Below, one piece after another: positions 1 through 8,350 of a stretch of DNA of 23,211 nucleotides. How positions within the stretch are numbered: position 1 is the stretch's first letter; each line of letters opens with the position of its first letter. The notes under the pieces are model-generated. The model saw only the letters and a list, made by a program, of their open reading frames with translations, was not told where the DNA came from and made no database searches. The stretch lies in the NCBI GenBank assembly GCA_965363755.1, contig CBDTVL010000029.1, forward strand, positions 1-23,211. Direction: 5' to 3'. The position numbers and the translations under genes are program-made. Source of the DNA: JL08 sp965363755 (GTDB lineage Bacteria; Pseudomonadota; Alphaproteobacteria; Rhodobacterales; Rhodobacteraceae).

Positions 1-89
1 GAGGTCTGCCCCTGCATCTGCGCCGAGATGAGGTTTGCCCCCTGCATCTGCGCCATGAAGAGGTATGCCCCCTGCATCTGCGCCTCGTT
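1..89. repeat. Tandem 30-bp repeat encoding pentapeptide repeats
   Basis: Three direct copies begin at 1, 30 and 60. They share the plus-strand core CCCCTGCATCTGCGCC and encode AQMQGA on the minus strand. Copies 2 and 3 are 30 bases with a run of five C; copy 1 is 29 bases with four C (9-12). The array may continue to the left of the window. Confidence 0.8.
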
Positions 90-938
90 GAACAGCGCAT
101 GTTCGAAATCTAATTCTGATAGATCCGCAGTCTGCAAACAAGTGTCCCGCAGGTCCAATTGGTATCCGACCTTGCTGCCGCGCACCTCTGCTGCGCGTTC
201 CAGTGCGATCTGATTTTTTGATCGGCGGCCAATGACTTCCAGTGCGACGCGAATGTCGGTTCTGGGACCTTTGAGTTGGCGTGCCCATGTTTTTACGTCT
301 GCGAGATTCGGCTGTTGTTCAGAATCGAACAAGGAAGTTTCTGCATTCTCCGCTGGCGCATTTTCGCGAATATAGGCGCAGAGGATTTCCATGATCTGGA
401 TATGATCCCGGTCGCTGTCCTGCGCGATCCGTTCCAGCGCGTAGATCGCGCCGACCCGGACTTCGATATTAGGTTCCGACGTTTCCTCAAAGATTGGCTT
501 TGAAAAGATCACGCTGCCGTCGGAATCAAGCTCGTAAACAAGTAATCCGTTCGGATCTGTGCGTTGTCGTTTAATCGTCTTCTCGGTGCCCAGCCCTTCA
601 ACAGCCTTGTTGATCCGATCGGTGATCTGGCCCTGTTCCGCAACATTAACTTGTTTCTGGGCAATCGCAGACCGCCAAATCACAAAAGGCACACCAATCA
701 TCGCCGCCAGAACAAGCCCTATGTTTCTGATGGCAGAGCTTTGCGCCTCCTCGTCTTTGAAAGTGTCTATGCCCCAAACTGCACGCAAGAACTCCGCCGC
801 GGTTGGAACGACCAGAATGGCAAGGAGGATCAAAACGATGATTGCAATCACACTGCGTAGCCACTGCGCTTTGCAGAAACTAATTACCCCTCTCAGCTTT
901 GGCCAATCCGTTGTGTCAGGCTTTTCACTCTTGCTCAA
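1..938 (-). CDS. Membrane-anchored pentapeptide-repeat protein (3' end beyond left edge)
   Basis: This gene of unknown function reads leftward off the window edge, and about 312 residues are visible. The start is taken as TTG at 938 because a stop (TGA at 956-954) lies just upstream and a GAGGTGGAG ribosome site sits 8 bases before it; no ATG fits. The N-terminus has two hydrophobic segments (around residues 28-45 and 67-82), then a charged cytoplasmic region containing VAEQGQITDRINKAVE. Near the edge the sequence becomes pentapeptide-like, with AQMQGAYL and AQMQGANL repeats encoded by 30-bp tandem units. Pentapeptide repeats form a right-handed beta-helix, but the role of this family is unknown to me. 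The unit nearest the edge (1-29) is one base shorter than its neighbours, which would shift the frame at about codon 308; whether the gene continues intact cannot be seen. Membrane anchoring is inferred from hydrophobicity. Confidence 0.85.
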   Translation of the reverse strand, partial: MSKSEKPDTTDWPKLRGVISFCKAQWLRSVIAIIVLILLAILVVPTAAEFLRAVWGIDTFKDEEAQSSAIRNIGLVLAAMIGVPFVIWRSAIAQKQVNVAEQGQITDRINKAVEGLGTEKTIKRQRTDPNGLLVYELDSDGSVIFSKPIFEETSEPNIEVRVGAIYALERIAQDSDRDHIQIMEILCAYIRENAPAENAETSLFDSEQQPNLADVKTWARQLKGPRTDIRVALEVIGRRSKNQIALERAAEVRGSKVGYQLDLRDTCLQTADLSELDFEHALFNEAQMQGAYLFMAQMQGANLISAQMQGQT

Positions 939-1010
939 ATCCGCAACTCCACCTCAAATACACGCCCATCATGACGCCATTGCACGTCACTGCCAAGACA
1001 ACTCAGAGAT

Positions 1011-1733
1011 CTAGTTGGCTTTTGGGGTGTCCAACTGGTGCAAAATCCAGCGCCCGATGCGCGCGACGATGGCGCGGCCGGGTCCGGCGACTCCGGCTTT
1101 GGCGCTCACCACGCCGACCAGGTGCCAGCCGCCATCTGCACGCTGCAATACCGGACCGCCGGAATTGCCGCTGATCACATGACAGTTGAGCTGATAGACG
1201 TACGACCGCGACGTCACCACGGCGCAATCATTGCGCCCGTTCAGGATGTTGCGATCGCGTTGCTGATAGCCCAGTACCGTCAGCGGTGCGGTCTCGTCAA
1301 AGCCGGGCGACAGCGGCAGCGGATGTGCAACCTCTGATGTGATCGGCCGGTTCAGCCACAGGATCGCGACATCATAAGATGCTTTTTCGATGCCTTTTGC
1401 GGTGCCATAGATCGGGTGCACCGCGATGCGCACGCCGTAACGTCTGGCGGCGACCTTTTTGCCGTTGCGCCCGGCCCAGAATGCGATGTCCTCAGGCGGG
1501 CCGTAATACCCGCCCCGATTGGCCACACAATGCGCCGCCGTCAGCACCTTGTCAGGCGCGATCAGCGTCGCGGTGCAGCCGCCGCCGCTTTCTTTGCCGC
1601 CTTTTGACAACAGACCGACAGCGCGCCAGTCGGCCCGCTCGGCCTTGGGCAGGGGGGGCAGCATGGCAACCTCTTGCGCCGCAACACTCAGCGCGCTGAA
1701 CACAAGTGCTGCACATATGATCCAGCGGGTCAT
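1011..1733 (-). CDS. Secreted trypsin-like serine protease
   Basis: A 240-residue S1-family (chymotrypsin fold) endopeptidase, probably periplasmic or secreted. Residues 1-19 form a signal peptide with a hydrophobic core and an AAQ end. The catalytic triad is visible: His68 in LTAAHC, Asp121 in DVAIL and Ser191 in GNSGGP. Cys53 and Cys69 could form the usual disulfide around the histidine loop; Cys170 and Cys184 flank the region before the serine. The start is well supported by CGCAGGAG about 7 bases before ATG. It lies alone on the minus strand, divergent from the yajC cluster, so its promoter should lie in 1734-2027. The substrate is unknown. All key residues are present, so activity is expected. 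Confidence 0.9.
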   Translation of the reverse strand: MTRWIICAALVFSALSVAAQEVAMLPPLPKAERADWRAVGLLSKGGKESGGGCTATLIAPDKVLTAAHCVANRGGYYGPPEDIAFWAGRNGKKVAARRYGVRIAVHPIYGTAKGIEKASYDVAILWLNRPITSEVAHPLPLSPGFDETAPLTVLGYQQRDRNILNGRNDCAVVTSRSYVYQLNCHVISGNSGGPVLQRADGGWHLVGVVSAKAGVAGPGRAIVARIGRWILHQLDTPKAN

Positions 1734-2027
1734 GTCATCTCCTGCGGTTATCCTTTGGCCTGATCAGGTTGCTTTGAACAGTGCCGCGCGCCGGTCCCGG
1801 GTTCAACCATAACCTTGGTGGTGGTCATCGTAAGCGGGCGCCGGATAGTGTGGTTTCCCTGACTGGAGGGGGTGAATTGATCCGGCGGAAGCGCAGAAAA
1901 ACCGGTTATTTCGGTTCCAAAATCCCTGTGCGCAAACACCTTGCAAAGCCCAACGCCAAGACATAGGTTCCGCGCAATTCGCGCCCCCCCCTTAGGAGGG
2001 CCCGCAACAACTGAAAAAGGACCTCCC
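1734..2027. other. Divergent intergenic region, protease / yajC
   Basis: About 290 bases with no convincing gene. It should carry promoters in both directions. A weak plus-strand candidate is TTGCAA at 1941-1946, 17 bases from TAGGTT at 1964-1969. A short G/C structure (C-run at 1984-1990 against GGAGGGC at 1995-2001) lies just upstream of yajC. An arm pair AACCG/CGGTT sits near 1900-1917. None of these is strong. The spacing and ribosome site (AAAAAGGA before 2028) identify the yajC start and rule out the upstream in-frame ATG at 1941. Confidence 0.4.
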
Positions 2028-2312
2028 ATGGATGGTAGTGCTATCGCCCAGTTCATTCCTCTGATCCTGATCTTTGGGATCATGTATTTTCTGCTGATCC
2101 GACCTCAGCAAAAGAAGGCGAAAGACCATGCTGCGATGGTTGCGGCCGTGCGCCGTGGCGATCAGGTGATCACGCAGGGTGGCATGATTGGCAAGGTCGT
2201 GAAAGTCAAAGACGACGGCGAAGTGGAAGTCGAGATTTCAGACGGCGTCAAGGTTCGACTGATTCAGAGCACCATCGCCTCTGTGACGTCCAAGACCGAA
2301 CCAGCCAAGTAA
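2028..2312 (+). CDS. yajC: Preprotein translocase subunit YajC
   Basis: A 94-residue single-span inner-membrane protein that associates with SecDF and the SecYEG translocon. One transmembrane helix (about residues 7-24, QFIPLILIFGIMYFLLI) is followed by the family hallmark IRPQQKKAKDH and a small basic and acidic cytoplasmic domain (RRGDQVITQGGMIGKV). Length is normal for the family. The start at 2028 is chosen over an in-frame ATG at 1941 because the extra 29 residues are proline- and arginine-rich with no family character, and AAAAAGGA lies just before 2028. secD follows after 33 bases and secF after that, the standard yajC-secD-secF order, so these are probably cotranscribed. Confidence 0.97.
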   Translation: MDGSAIAQFIPLILIFGIMYFLLIRPQQKKAKDHAAMVAAVRRGDQVITQGGMIGKVVKVKDDGEVEVEISDGVKVRLIQSTIASVTSKTEPAK

Positions 2313-2345
2313 TCGGCCTCTCTACGTGTTTGAAAAGGCAGATTA

Positions 2346-4007
2346 ATGCTGCAAATTGATCTTTGGAAACGGCTGACCATCATGGTGGTCTGCGTGGTTG
2401 GCTTGTTGTTGGCGATTCCAAATGGGTTTTACACCCGGGTTGAGGGTCACAACGACGCCCTGGCTGCCATTGAGCTTCAGGGATCCACCCCCGAACTGGA
2501 AAGTGCTGTCTCCGGCTGGCCCGGATGGATGCCCTCTGGTCTGGTCAATCTGGGTCTTGATCTGCGCGGCGGGGCCCATCTGCTGGCGCAGGTGCGGCTG
2601 GAAGATGTTTATGCCTCCCGTATGGATGCGATGTGGCCCGAGATTCGCGATGCCCTGCGCCCCGAACGCGCCACCGTCGGCGGCGTGCGCCAGCAACCCT
2701 CCGCGCCCGGCGAAGTCCGCGTCCGTATTGGTGAGTCCGAAGGCATGGTCCGCGCGCTGGAAATCGTGCGGGGATTGGCCCGGCCCGTTCAAACCCTGAC
2801 CGGCATAGGTTCAAATGATATTGATGTGCGCGCCGAAGGCGATGTGATCATCGTCAATCTGTCAGACGCCGAAAAGCTTTCGACGGACGAGCGCACGATG
2901 CAGCAATCGCTGGAAATCATCCGCAACCGGATTGATGAAGTCGGCACCCGCGAACCGACAATCCAACGCCAAGGCACAGAACGTATCCTGATTCAGGTGC
3001 CCGGTGTCGGATCCGCATCAGAACTCAAGGACATCATCGGAACCACCGCGCAGTTGACTTTCAGTCCTGTGGTATCGCGGACGACTGACGGAAACGCATC
3101 GCCGGGCATTGGCAACCGGCTGGTGCCGTCGCTGGACGAAGAGAACACCTTTTACATCATTGAAGCCGCCGCCGTTGTCACCGGAGAAGAGCTGGTGGAT
3201 GCGCAGCCTTCTTTTGACCAGAACGGTGGTCCGGCAGTGTCCTTCCGGTTCAATACGTCCGGTGCACGCAAATTTGGCGATTATACTGCCGAGAATATCG
3301 GCAATCCGTTTGCCATTGTGCTTGACGACGAAGTGGTCAGTGCGCCAACGATCCAGTCCCACATCCCGGGCGGATCTGGTATTATCACCGGCCGTTTCTC
3401 AGTGGAGGAATCCACCACGCTCGCAGTTCTGCTGCGCGCCGGTGCATTGCCGGCGGGGCTGGATTTTCTGGAAGAGCGTACCATTGGCCCAGAGCTTGGG
3501 CAGGATAGCATTGATGCTGGCAAGATTGCGACAATCATCGCTTTTGTTGGTGTGCTGGTGTTCATGGCGCTTAGCTATGGTCTGTTTGGTCTGTTCGCCA
3601 ACGTCGCTCTGATCATCAACATTGGATTGATCTTTGGTCTGCTCAGCTTGGTTGGCGCGACACTGACGCTGCCGGGAATTGCCGGGATTGTGTTGACGGT
3701 TGGGATGGCGGTGGACGCAAATGTGCTGGTGTTCGAGCGTATCCGTGAAGAACTGAAAACGGCCAGAGGTCCGGCGCGCGCCATCGAGCTTGGTTATGAG
3801 AAGGCGCTCTCGGCTATTCTGGATGCCAACATCACCACGTTCATCACTGCTGTGATCCTGTTTGTGATGGGCTCTGGCCCGGTACGCGGCTTTGCCATCA
3901 CGCTTGGGCTTGGTATTCTCACGTCGGTCTTTACGGCGATTTTTGTCACCCGTCTGATTATCGTGCTCTGGTTCGAGCGTCGGCGTCCAAAAAAGATCGA
4001 GGTATAG
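2346..4007 (+). CDS. secD: Protein translocase subunit SecD
   Basis: A 553-residue inner-membrane protein that, with SecF, uses the proton gradient to assist late steps of protein export through SecYEG. The N-terminal helix spans about residues 8-25. The periplasmic P1 region begins with the conserved LGLDLRGG (69-76). The motif RNRIDEVGTREPTIQRQG is the conserved P1 base. The last ~150 residues hold the RND-like membrane domain, including GIAGIVLTVGMAVDANVLVFERIREE with the charged residues expected in the proton path. Length is typical for alphaproteobacterial SecD. A ribosome site (AAAGG) lies about 8 bases before ATG. secF starts 3 bases after the stop, indicating coupled expression. Confidence 0.98.
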   Translation: MLQIDLWKRLTIMVVCVVGLLLAIPNGFYTRVEGHNDALAAIELQGSTPELESAVSGWPGWMPSGLVNLGLDLRGGAHLLAQVRLEDVYASRMDAMWPEIRDALRPERATVGGVRQQPSAPGEVRVRIGESEGMVRALEIVRGLARPVQTLTGIGSNDIDVRAEGDVIIVNLSDAEKLSTDERTMQQSLEIIRNRIDEVGTREPTIQRQGTERILIQVPGVGSASELKDIIGTTAQLTFSPVVSRTTDGNASPGIGNRLVPSLDEENTFYIIEAAAVVTGEELVDAQPSFDQNGGPAVSFRFNTSGARKFGDYTAENIGNPFAIVLDDEVVSAPTIQSHIPGGSGIITGRFSVEESTTLAVLLRAGALPAGLDFLEERTIGPELGQDSIDAGKIATIIAFVGVLVFMALSYGLFGLFANVALIINIGLIFGLLSLVGATLTLPGIAGIVLTVGMAVDANVLVFERIREELKTARGPARAIELGYEKALSAILDANITTFITAVILFVMGSGPVRGFAITLGLGILTSVFTAIFVTRLIIVLWFERRRPKKIEV

Positions 4008-4010
4008 GTC

Positions 4011-4979
4011 ATGCGTCTCAGATTGGTTCCGCAACAAACCTCGTTCGACTTCTTCAAGCGATGGAAGCTTTGGCTTGGTATTTCTGCCCTGATGATGGTT
4101 GTCGCCTTTGGCTCTTTTATGGTGCGCGGTCTGAACTACGGCATCGATTTTCGCGGCGGCACGACAATCCGCACCGAAAGCACGCAAGTAGTTGACGTTG
4201 GTGCCTACCGCAGTGCGATTGATGCCCTTGGACTTGGCGACATCACAATTACCGAAGTGTTCGATCCAACCTTTGAAGACGACCAGAACGTCGCGATGAT
4301 CCGCATTCAGGCGCAGGACGGCCAAGAGTCAGTGACAACCGAACTGATTGCCAATGTCGAGGCGGCGTTGAAGGCTATCGTTCCTGATATTAAATTTGTC
4401 TCAGTCGAAAGCGTCGGACCCAAAGTGTCCGGCGAGTTGATCCAAACCGCCGCGATTGCAGTCCTGCTCGCCATTGGGGCGGTTCTGATCTACATTTGGC
4501 TGCGTTTTGAATGGCAGTTTGCGGTGGGTGCAGTTGCCGCTCTTGTTCACGACGTCATCCTCACAATCGGGGTATTTTCGGAACTGCAAATCCGGTTTGA
4601 TCTGGCGATCATCGCGGCTTTGCTGACCATTGTCGGCTATTCGCTGAACGATACGGTTGTGGTGTTCGACCGGGTGCGGGAAAACCTGCGCAAATATAAG
4701 AAGCAGAACCTTGCAGAGGTGCTGAACCTGTCGATCAACGAAACGCTCAGCCGAACGGTGATGACCTCTGTCACAACATTGTTGGCGTTGATTTCGCTGT
4801 TCATTCTGGGCGGTGATGTGATCCGTGGCTTTGTCTTTGCGATGATATGGGGCGTGATCATCGGGACCTATTCGTCGGTTTTTGTCGCGTCGTCGATCCT
4901 GCTCTATCTTGGCGTGAAACGCGATTGGTCCAAACCGGATGCAAACGCGGGCAATCAATTTTCAAACATAGATGCCTGA
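4011..4979 (+). CDS. secF: Protein translocase subunit SecF
   Basis: A 322-residue partner of SecD in the proton-driven export complex of the inner membrane. The first helix is at about residues 18-38, followed by the SecF signature LNYGIDFRGG (41-50). The C-terminal membrane domain contains LTIVGYSLNDTVVVFDRVREN, the counterpart of the SecD AVDANVLVFERIRE element, and ends with three hydrophobic helices. Length is normal. The ribosome site is AGGTATAGG shortly before ATG. The 3' end overlaps the next gene by 8 bases (4972-4979), suggesting the TSUP permease is translated from the same message. Confidence 0.98.
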   Translation: MRLRLVPQQTSFDFFKRWKLWLGISALMMVVAFGSFMVRGLNYGIDFRGGTTIRTESTQVVDVGAYRSAIDALGLGDITITEVFDPTFEDDQNVAMIRIQAQDGQESVTTELIANVEAALKAIVPDIKFVSVESVGPKVSGELIQTAAIAVLLAIGAVLIYIWLRFEWQFAVGAVAALVHDVILTIGVFSELQIRFDLAIIAALLTIVGYSLNDTVVVFDRVRENLRKYKKQNLAEVLNLSINETLSRTVMTSVTTLLALISLFILGGDVIRGFVFAMIWGVIIGTYSSVFVASSILLYLGVKRDWSKPDANAGNQFSNIDA

Positions 4980-5724
4980 TGCCCTCCAATCGGCCCTGCA
5001 TACTCCAGGGCTGATGTGGATGGTTCTGGCAATCTCGGCGGCAGGATTGGTGCGCGGGTTTACCGGGTTTGGCACCGCGCTGATATTTGTGCCGGTCGCG
5101 GGACAATTTCTACCCCCCGCTGACGTCATCCTGCTCATGGCGTGTACCGGCATCGCCAGCACAATGGCGATCTTGCCCAAGGCCTGGGGCACTGCGGACC
5201 GGCGCGAAGTCGGCGCATTGGTCCTCGCGGCTGTCGTGACCATCCCGATTGGCATCTGGATCATGAGCTTTCTGGACGGATTGACAGTTCGCTGGATTGT
5301 TGTCGCAGTCGCCAGCACCACGCTTGTTGCGGTCATCGCCGGGTGGCGCTGGCACGGAGACCTCAAAGCCGGCGGCCGGATGTTTATTGGCGGGGCGGCT
5401 GGGCTGGTTGGCGGTATGACCGGACTGACAGGCCCTGTGGTCATTATGTTTTATCTGGCCAACGCACGGTCCGCCTTGGCCGTGCGCTCCAATACAATCG
5501 TTTTTCTCGCCGCGCTTGACGTTTTGCTTGTCCTCAATCTGATACTGGGTGGGTTCTCCAACATCCAAATGGTATGGACAGCAGCCATTCTTGCGATACC
5601 TTATGTAACGACAACGCTGATCGGGCAGGCGCTGTTTGACCCGTCCAAAGAACGGGTTTACCGTCTTGTCGCCTATACGGTCATAGGCTTGGCCGTGGTA
5701 AGCGGCATACCCCTTTTCGACTGA
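4972..5724 (+). CDS. TSUP-family (TauE/SafE) permease
   Basis: A 250-residue polytopic membrane protein of the TSUP family, whose members move sulfite, sulfonates, sulfoacetate or other small organic anions across the inner membrane. About seven or eight hydrophobic helices are visible. The duplicated family features are present: AAGLVRGFTGFGTALIFVP near the N-terminus and AAGLVGGMTGLTGPVVIMFY at about residues 141-160. The start overlaps the secF stop by 8 bases and the Mth938-like gene follows after 13 bases, so it belongs to the sec operon by position. Substrate cannot be read from sequence, and a functional link to protein export is not implied. Confidence 0.9.
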   Translation: MPDALQSALHTPGLMWMVLAISAAGLVRGFTGFGTALIFVPVAGQFLPPADVILLMACTGIASTMAILPKAWGTADRREVGALVLAAVVTIPIGIWIMSFLDGLTVRWIVVAVASTTLVAVIAGWRWHGDLKAGGRMFIGGAAGLVGGMTGLTGPVVIMFYLANARSALAVRSNTIVFLAALDVLLVLNLILGGFSNIQMVWTAAILAIPYVTTTLIGQALFDPSKERVYRLVAYTVIGLAVVSGIPLFD

Positions 5725-5737
5725 CTGGAATGAACGG

Positions 5738-6091
5738 ATGCAGCTAAGCGAAATTCAATATGACCATGCCACGCCGATTGATGGGTATGGTCCGGGATTC
5801 TATCGCATCGGTGGTCAGGTGATTGAAGGCGCGGTTCTGACACAACTTGCAGGCACCAACCGTTGGGGTGGGTACGACGATACAGCGTCCCTGCTCGCGC
5901 TTGCCGGTGACGTTGATGTGCTGTTTGTCGGAACCGGTGCAGAGATTGCGCATATCCCACCCGATTTGCGTGCAGCGCTGGAAGAGGTGGGCATTGGCGT
6001 TGAGATCATGAGCTCACCCGCGGCGTGCCGCACCTACAACGTGTTGCTGTCAGAAGGGCGACGCGTCGCGGCGGCACTGCTGCCGGTTTGA
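5738..6091 (+). CDS. Mth938-like (DUF498) domain protein
   Basis: A 117-residue soluble protein of the Mth938-like family, the family that includes the mitochondrial complex I assembly factor NDUFAF3. The conserved elements are visible: an N-terminal strand region with YGPGFYRIGG, the central VDVLFVGTG (about 60-68), and the ACRTYNVLLSEGRRVAAALLPV tail. In alphaproteobacteria this gene often sits near secDF, which matches here. The bacterial function is not established; a role in membrane-complex assembly is suggested only by the eukaryotic relative. The next gene, ccmA, starts 57 bases downstream, a gap large enough for a separate promoter though I see no strong one. Confidence 0.88.
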   Translation: MQLSEIQYDHATPIDGYGPGFYRIGGQVIEGAVLTQLAGTNRWGGYDDTASLLALAGDVDVLFVGTGAEIAHIPPDLRAALEEVGIGVEIMSSPAACRTYNVLLSEGRRVAAALLPV

Positions 6092-6148
6092 GTGAGACGT
6101 GGCGGATCATCTCTTTTGCCTGTCGCCCCAATCGGCTAAGCCCTTTGC

Positions 6149-6763
6149 ATGACACTAAAGGTTACTGACCTGAGCATCACGCGCGCCGGCCTTCCAATTC
6201 TTGAGGGGTTGTCCTTTGTGCTGCAACCGGGCAACGCACTGATCCTGCGTGGTCCAAATGGATCTGGAAAAACCACGCTGCTGCGTACGCTTGCAGGGTT
6301 GCAACCGCCGAAAGCGGGGACCGTGACCGGGGCTGCAGAACAGATTGCTTATGCAGGTCATTCGGACGGGCTGAAACCAACCATGACAGCGCGCGAGAAC
6401 CTGACATTCTGGGCCCGGGTGTTTCAGGCCGGGGATATCTCGGCAGCGCTTGCAACTTATCAACTCGAGACCATGGCCGATCGTCCCGCCGGGGCGCTCT
6501 CTGCAGGGCAGAAGCGTCGGCTTGGACTGGCGCGCATGATGGTTACTGGGCGCAAGATCTGGGCGCTGGACGAGCCGACCGTGTCTCTGGACAGCGCTGC
6601 TGTGGCGCTTTTTGCGGATGCAGTGCGCCGCCATCTGGGGCAGGGAGGGTCGGCCCTGATCGCAACCCATATTGATCTGGGGATCGATGCAGACGTGCTG
6701 GATGTCACGCCGTATCGCGCCGTGATCAAGCCGCTGACGGATCTGGACGAGGCCTATCTATGA
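6149..6763 (+). CDS. ccmA: Haem exporter ATP-binding protein CcmA
   Basis: A 204-residue ABC ATPase of the CcmABCD complex, which drives release of haem-loaded CcmE during cytochrome c maturation. The motifs are intact: Walker A GPNGSGKTT (35-43), signature LSAGQKRRL (117-125), Walker B KIWALDEPT (136-144) and the H-loop His174 in IATH. Its compact size, just over 200 residues, is characteristic of CcmA rather than of larger ABC proteins. The start of ccmB overlaps its stop (ATGA at 6760-6763), so translation is probably coupled. The remaining ccm order (B, C, D, G) confirms the assignment. Confidence 0.97.
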   Translation: MTLKVTDLSITRAGLPILEGLSFVLQPGNALILRGPNGSGKTTLLRTLAGLQPPKAGTVTGAAEQIAYAGHSDGLKPTMTARENLTFWARVFQAGDISAALATYQLETMADRPAGALSAGQKRRLGLARMMVTGRKIWALDEPTVSLDSAAVALFADAVRRHLGQGGSALIATHIDLGIDADVLDVTPYRAVIKPLTDLDEAYL

Positions 6764-7416
6764 TTGCGCTTCTGATCCGCGATATTCAGCTGGCCTTTCG
6801 CGCCGGCGGGGGCTTTGGTCTCGGCCTTGCATTCTTTCTGATTGTCACCGTGCTGGTGCCGTTCAGCGTTGGCCCGCAAAGCGCGTTGCTGTCCACCATC
6901 GCACCGGGTGTACTGTGGCTGGGCGCCCTGCTCGCGTGTCTGTTGTCACTGGACCGGCTTCTGGCGCTGGATTGGGAAGACGGGACGCTGGATTTGCTGG
7001 CGACCGCGCCGCTGCCGCTGGAGGGCGTGGCCGCGATCAAGGCGCTGGCGCACTGGATTACAACCGGATTGCCCCTGGTGATTGCAGCGCCGGTTTTGGG
7101 CGTGCTGCTGAACCTGCCTTCGCAAGGTTACATGCCGCTGATGATTTCGCTGGCCATTGGCACCCCGGCACTGTCGGTCATCGGTACCTTTGGCGCAGCG
7201 CTAACCGTGGGCATCAAACGCGGCGGTTTGCTGATGTCGCTGCTGGTACTGCCGCTTTATGTGCCAACATTGATTTTTGGGGCTGAAGTCGCGCGGCGCG
7301 GGGCCGCTGGTATGGACACCTCCACGCCGCTGTTAATGCTGGCGGGGATCACTGCCGGGGCGGCGGCGCTGTTGCCTTTTGCCAGCGCCGCTGTGCTGCG
7401 TGTCAATCTACGCTGA
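6760..7416 (+). CDS. ccmB: Haem exporter membrane protein CcmB
   Basis: A 218-residue integral membrane subunit that pairs with CcmA in the cytochrome c maturation ABC complex. Six hydrophobic segments are visible. Typical CcmB features are the N-terminal RDIQLAFRAGGG, the LDWEDGTLDLLATAPLPLEGVAAIKALAHW cytoplasmic segment (about 68-97) and LLVLPLYVPTLIFGAE (about 161-176). It overlaps ccmA by 4 bases and is followed by ccmC after 44 bases. Length is as expected. Confidence 0.97.
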   Translation: MIALLIRDIQLAFRAGGGFGLGLAFFLIVTVLVPFSVGPQSALLSTIAPGVLWLGALLACLLSLDRLLALDWEDGTLDLLATAPLPLEGVAAIKALAHWITTGLPLVIAAPVLGVLLNLPSQGYMPLMISLAIGTPALSVIGTFGAALTVGIKRGGLLMSLLVLPLYVPTLIFGAEVARRGAAGMDTSTPLLMLAGITAGAAALLPFASAAVLRVNLR

Positions 7417-7460
7417 TGCGGGCAATTGTGACCTTGAACAAGAAGGACTAAGTAACATCC

Positions 7461-8192
7461 ATGTCGTTGTGGGAATATGCAAACCCAAGAAAGTTTCTGG
7501 CCACCTCCGAGCGGGTATTGCCTGTGCTGTGGCTGCTCGCCGGGGCCTGTCTTGCCACTGGATTGATCTGGGGGTTTTTCTTTACGCCGGATGATTTCCG
7601 TCAGGGATCAACGGTGAAAATCATCTACTTGCACGTGCCCGCAGCCCTGATGGCAATCAATGCGTGGTTCATGATGCTCGTGACCTCACTTGTCTGGCTG
7701 ATCCGGCGCCATCATGTCAGCGCACTGGCTGCCAAAGCCGCAGCCCCGGTCGGGATTGTCATGACCCTGATCGCACTGGCCACGGGCGCGATTTGGGGGC
7801 AACCGATGTGGGGCACTTATTGGGCGTGGGATCCGCGCCTGACCTCGTTCCTGATCCTGTTTCTGTTCTACCTCGGCTACATCGCGCTGTGGGAGGCCAT
7901 AGACAATCCCGACACCGCAGCAGACCTTACTTCAGTTCTTTGTCTGGTCGGCTCGGTCTTTGCCATTCTGTCGCGCTATGCCGTCAACTTCTGGAATCAG
8001 GGTTTGCATCAGGGCGCGTCCCTGTCGCTCGACAAAGAAGAACACGTGGCTGATGTGTTCTATCAACCTTTGTTGATTTGCATCGCCGGTTTTGTGCTAT
8101 TGTTCTTGGCACTGGTCTTATATCGCACCGGCACCGAGATCCGCGCACGGCGGATCAAGGCGCTTGTTGCGCGAGAAAGGATGGCCAGATGA
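7461..8192 (+). CDS. ccmC: Haem-handling protein CcmC
   Basis: A 243-residue six-helix inner-membrane protein that presents haem to CcmE. The tryptophan-rich periplasmic motif WGTYWAWDPRLTS (117-129) is intact, as are the two haem-ligand histidines expected for the family: His58 in IYLHVP and His183 in GLHQGAS. The NFWNQGLHQGASL stretch identifies CcmC rather than CcmF, which is much longer. The start ATG follows an AAGAAGGA ribosome site. The stop overlaps the ccmD start (ATGA at 8189-8192). Confidence 0.97.
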   Translation: MSLWEYANPRKFLATSERVLPVLWLLAGACLATGLIWGFFFTPDDFRQGSTVKIIYLHVPAALMAINAWFMMLVTSLVWLIRRHHVSALAAKAAAPVGIVMTLIALATGAIWGQPMWGTYWAWDPRLTSFLILFLFYLGYIALWEAIDNPDTAADLTSVLCLVGSVFAILSRYAVNFWNQGLHQGASLSLDKEEHVADVFYQPLLICIAGFVLLFLALVLYRTGTEIRARRIKALVARERMAR

Positions 8193-8350
8193 CACCTGAT
8201 CTTGGAAAGTACGCCGACGCGGTCCTGTCCGCATATGGCGCGTCATTAACCTTGTTGGCTGTGCTCGTCGCGATCAGCCTCTGGAAGGGTAAGCGGGTCC
8301 GCTCGGATCTGGCACAGGTCGAGGCACGGGCTGGGCAGAGTGATGGCTAG
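8189..8350 (+). CDS. ccmD: Haem exporter small subunit CcmD
   Basis: A 53-residue single-span membrane protein, the small CcmABCD subunit needed for release of holo-CcmE. It has a short N-terminus (MTPDLGKYADAVLSAYG), one transmembrane helix at about residues 17-32 and a basic tail (WKGKRVRSD) that fits a cytoplasmic C-terminus. The family is short and poorly conserved, so the call depends on size, topology and position between ccmC and ccmG. It overlaps ccmC by 4 bases and ccmG by 8, showing tight translational packing. A longer in-frame reading from 8078 lies inside ccmC and is not used. Confidence 0.9.
   Translation: MTPDLGKYADAVLSAYGASLTLLAVLVAISLWKGKRVRSDLAQVEARAGQSDG

Noticed and set aside
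1796..1815. T-loop-like GGTTCAA sequence suggesting a tRNA
   Set aside because: The flanking bases do not form a T-stem, and no acceptor, anticodon or D-arm can be drawn on either strand.
1736..1822. Short minus-strand ORF ending just before the protease start, as a leader peptide
   Set aside because: No ribosome site, no recognisable motif, and composition like intergenic sequence.
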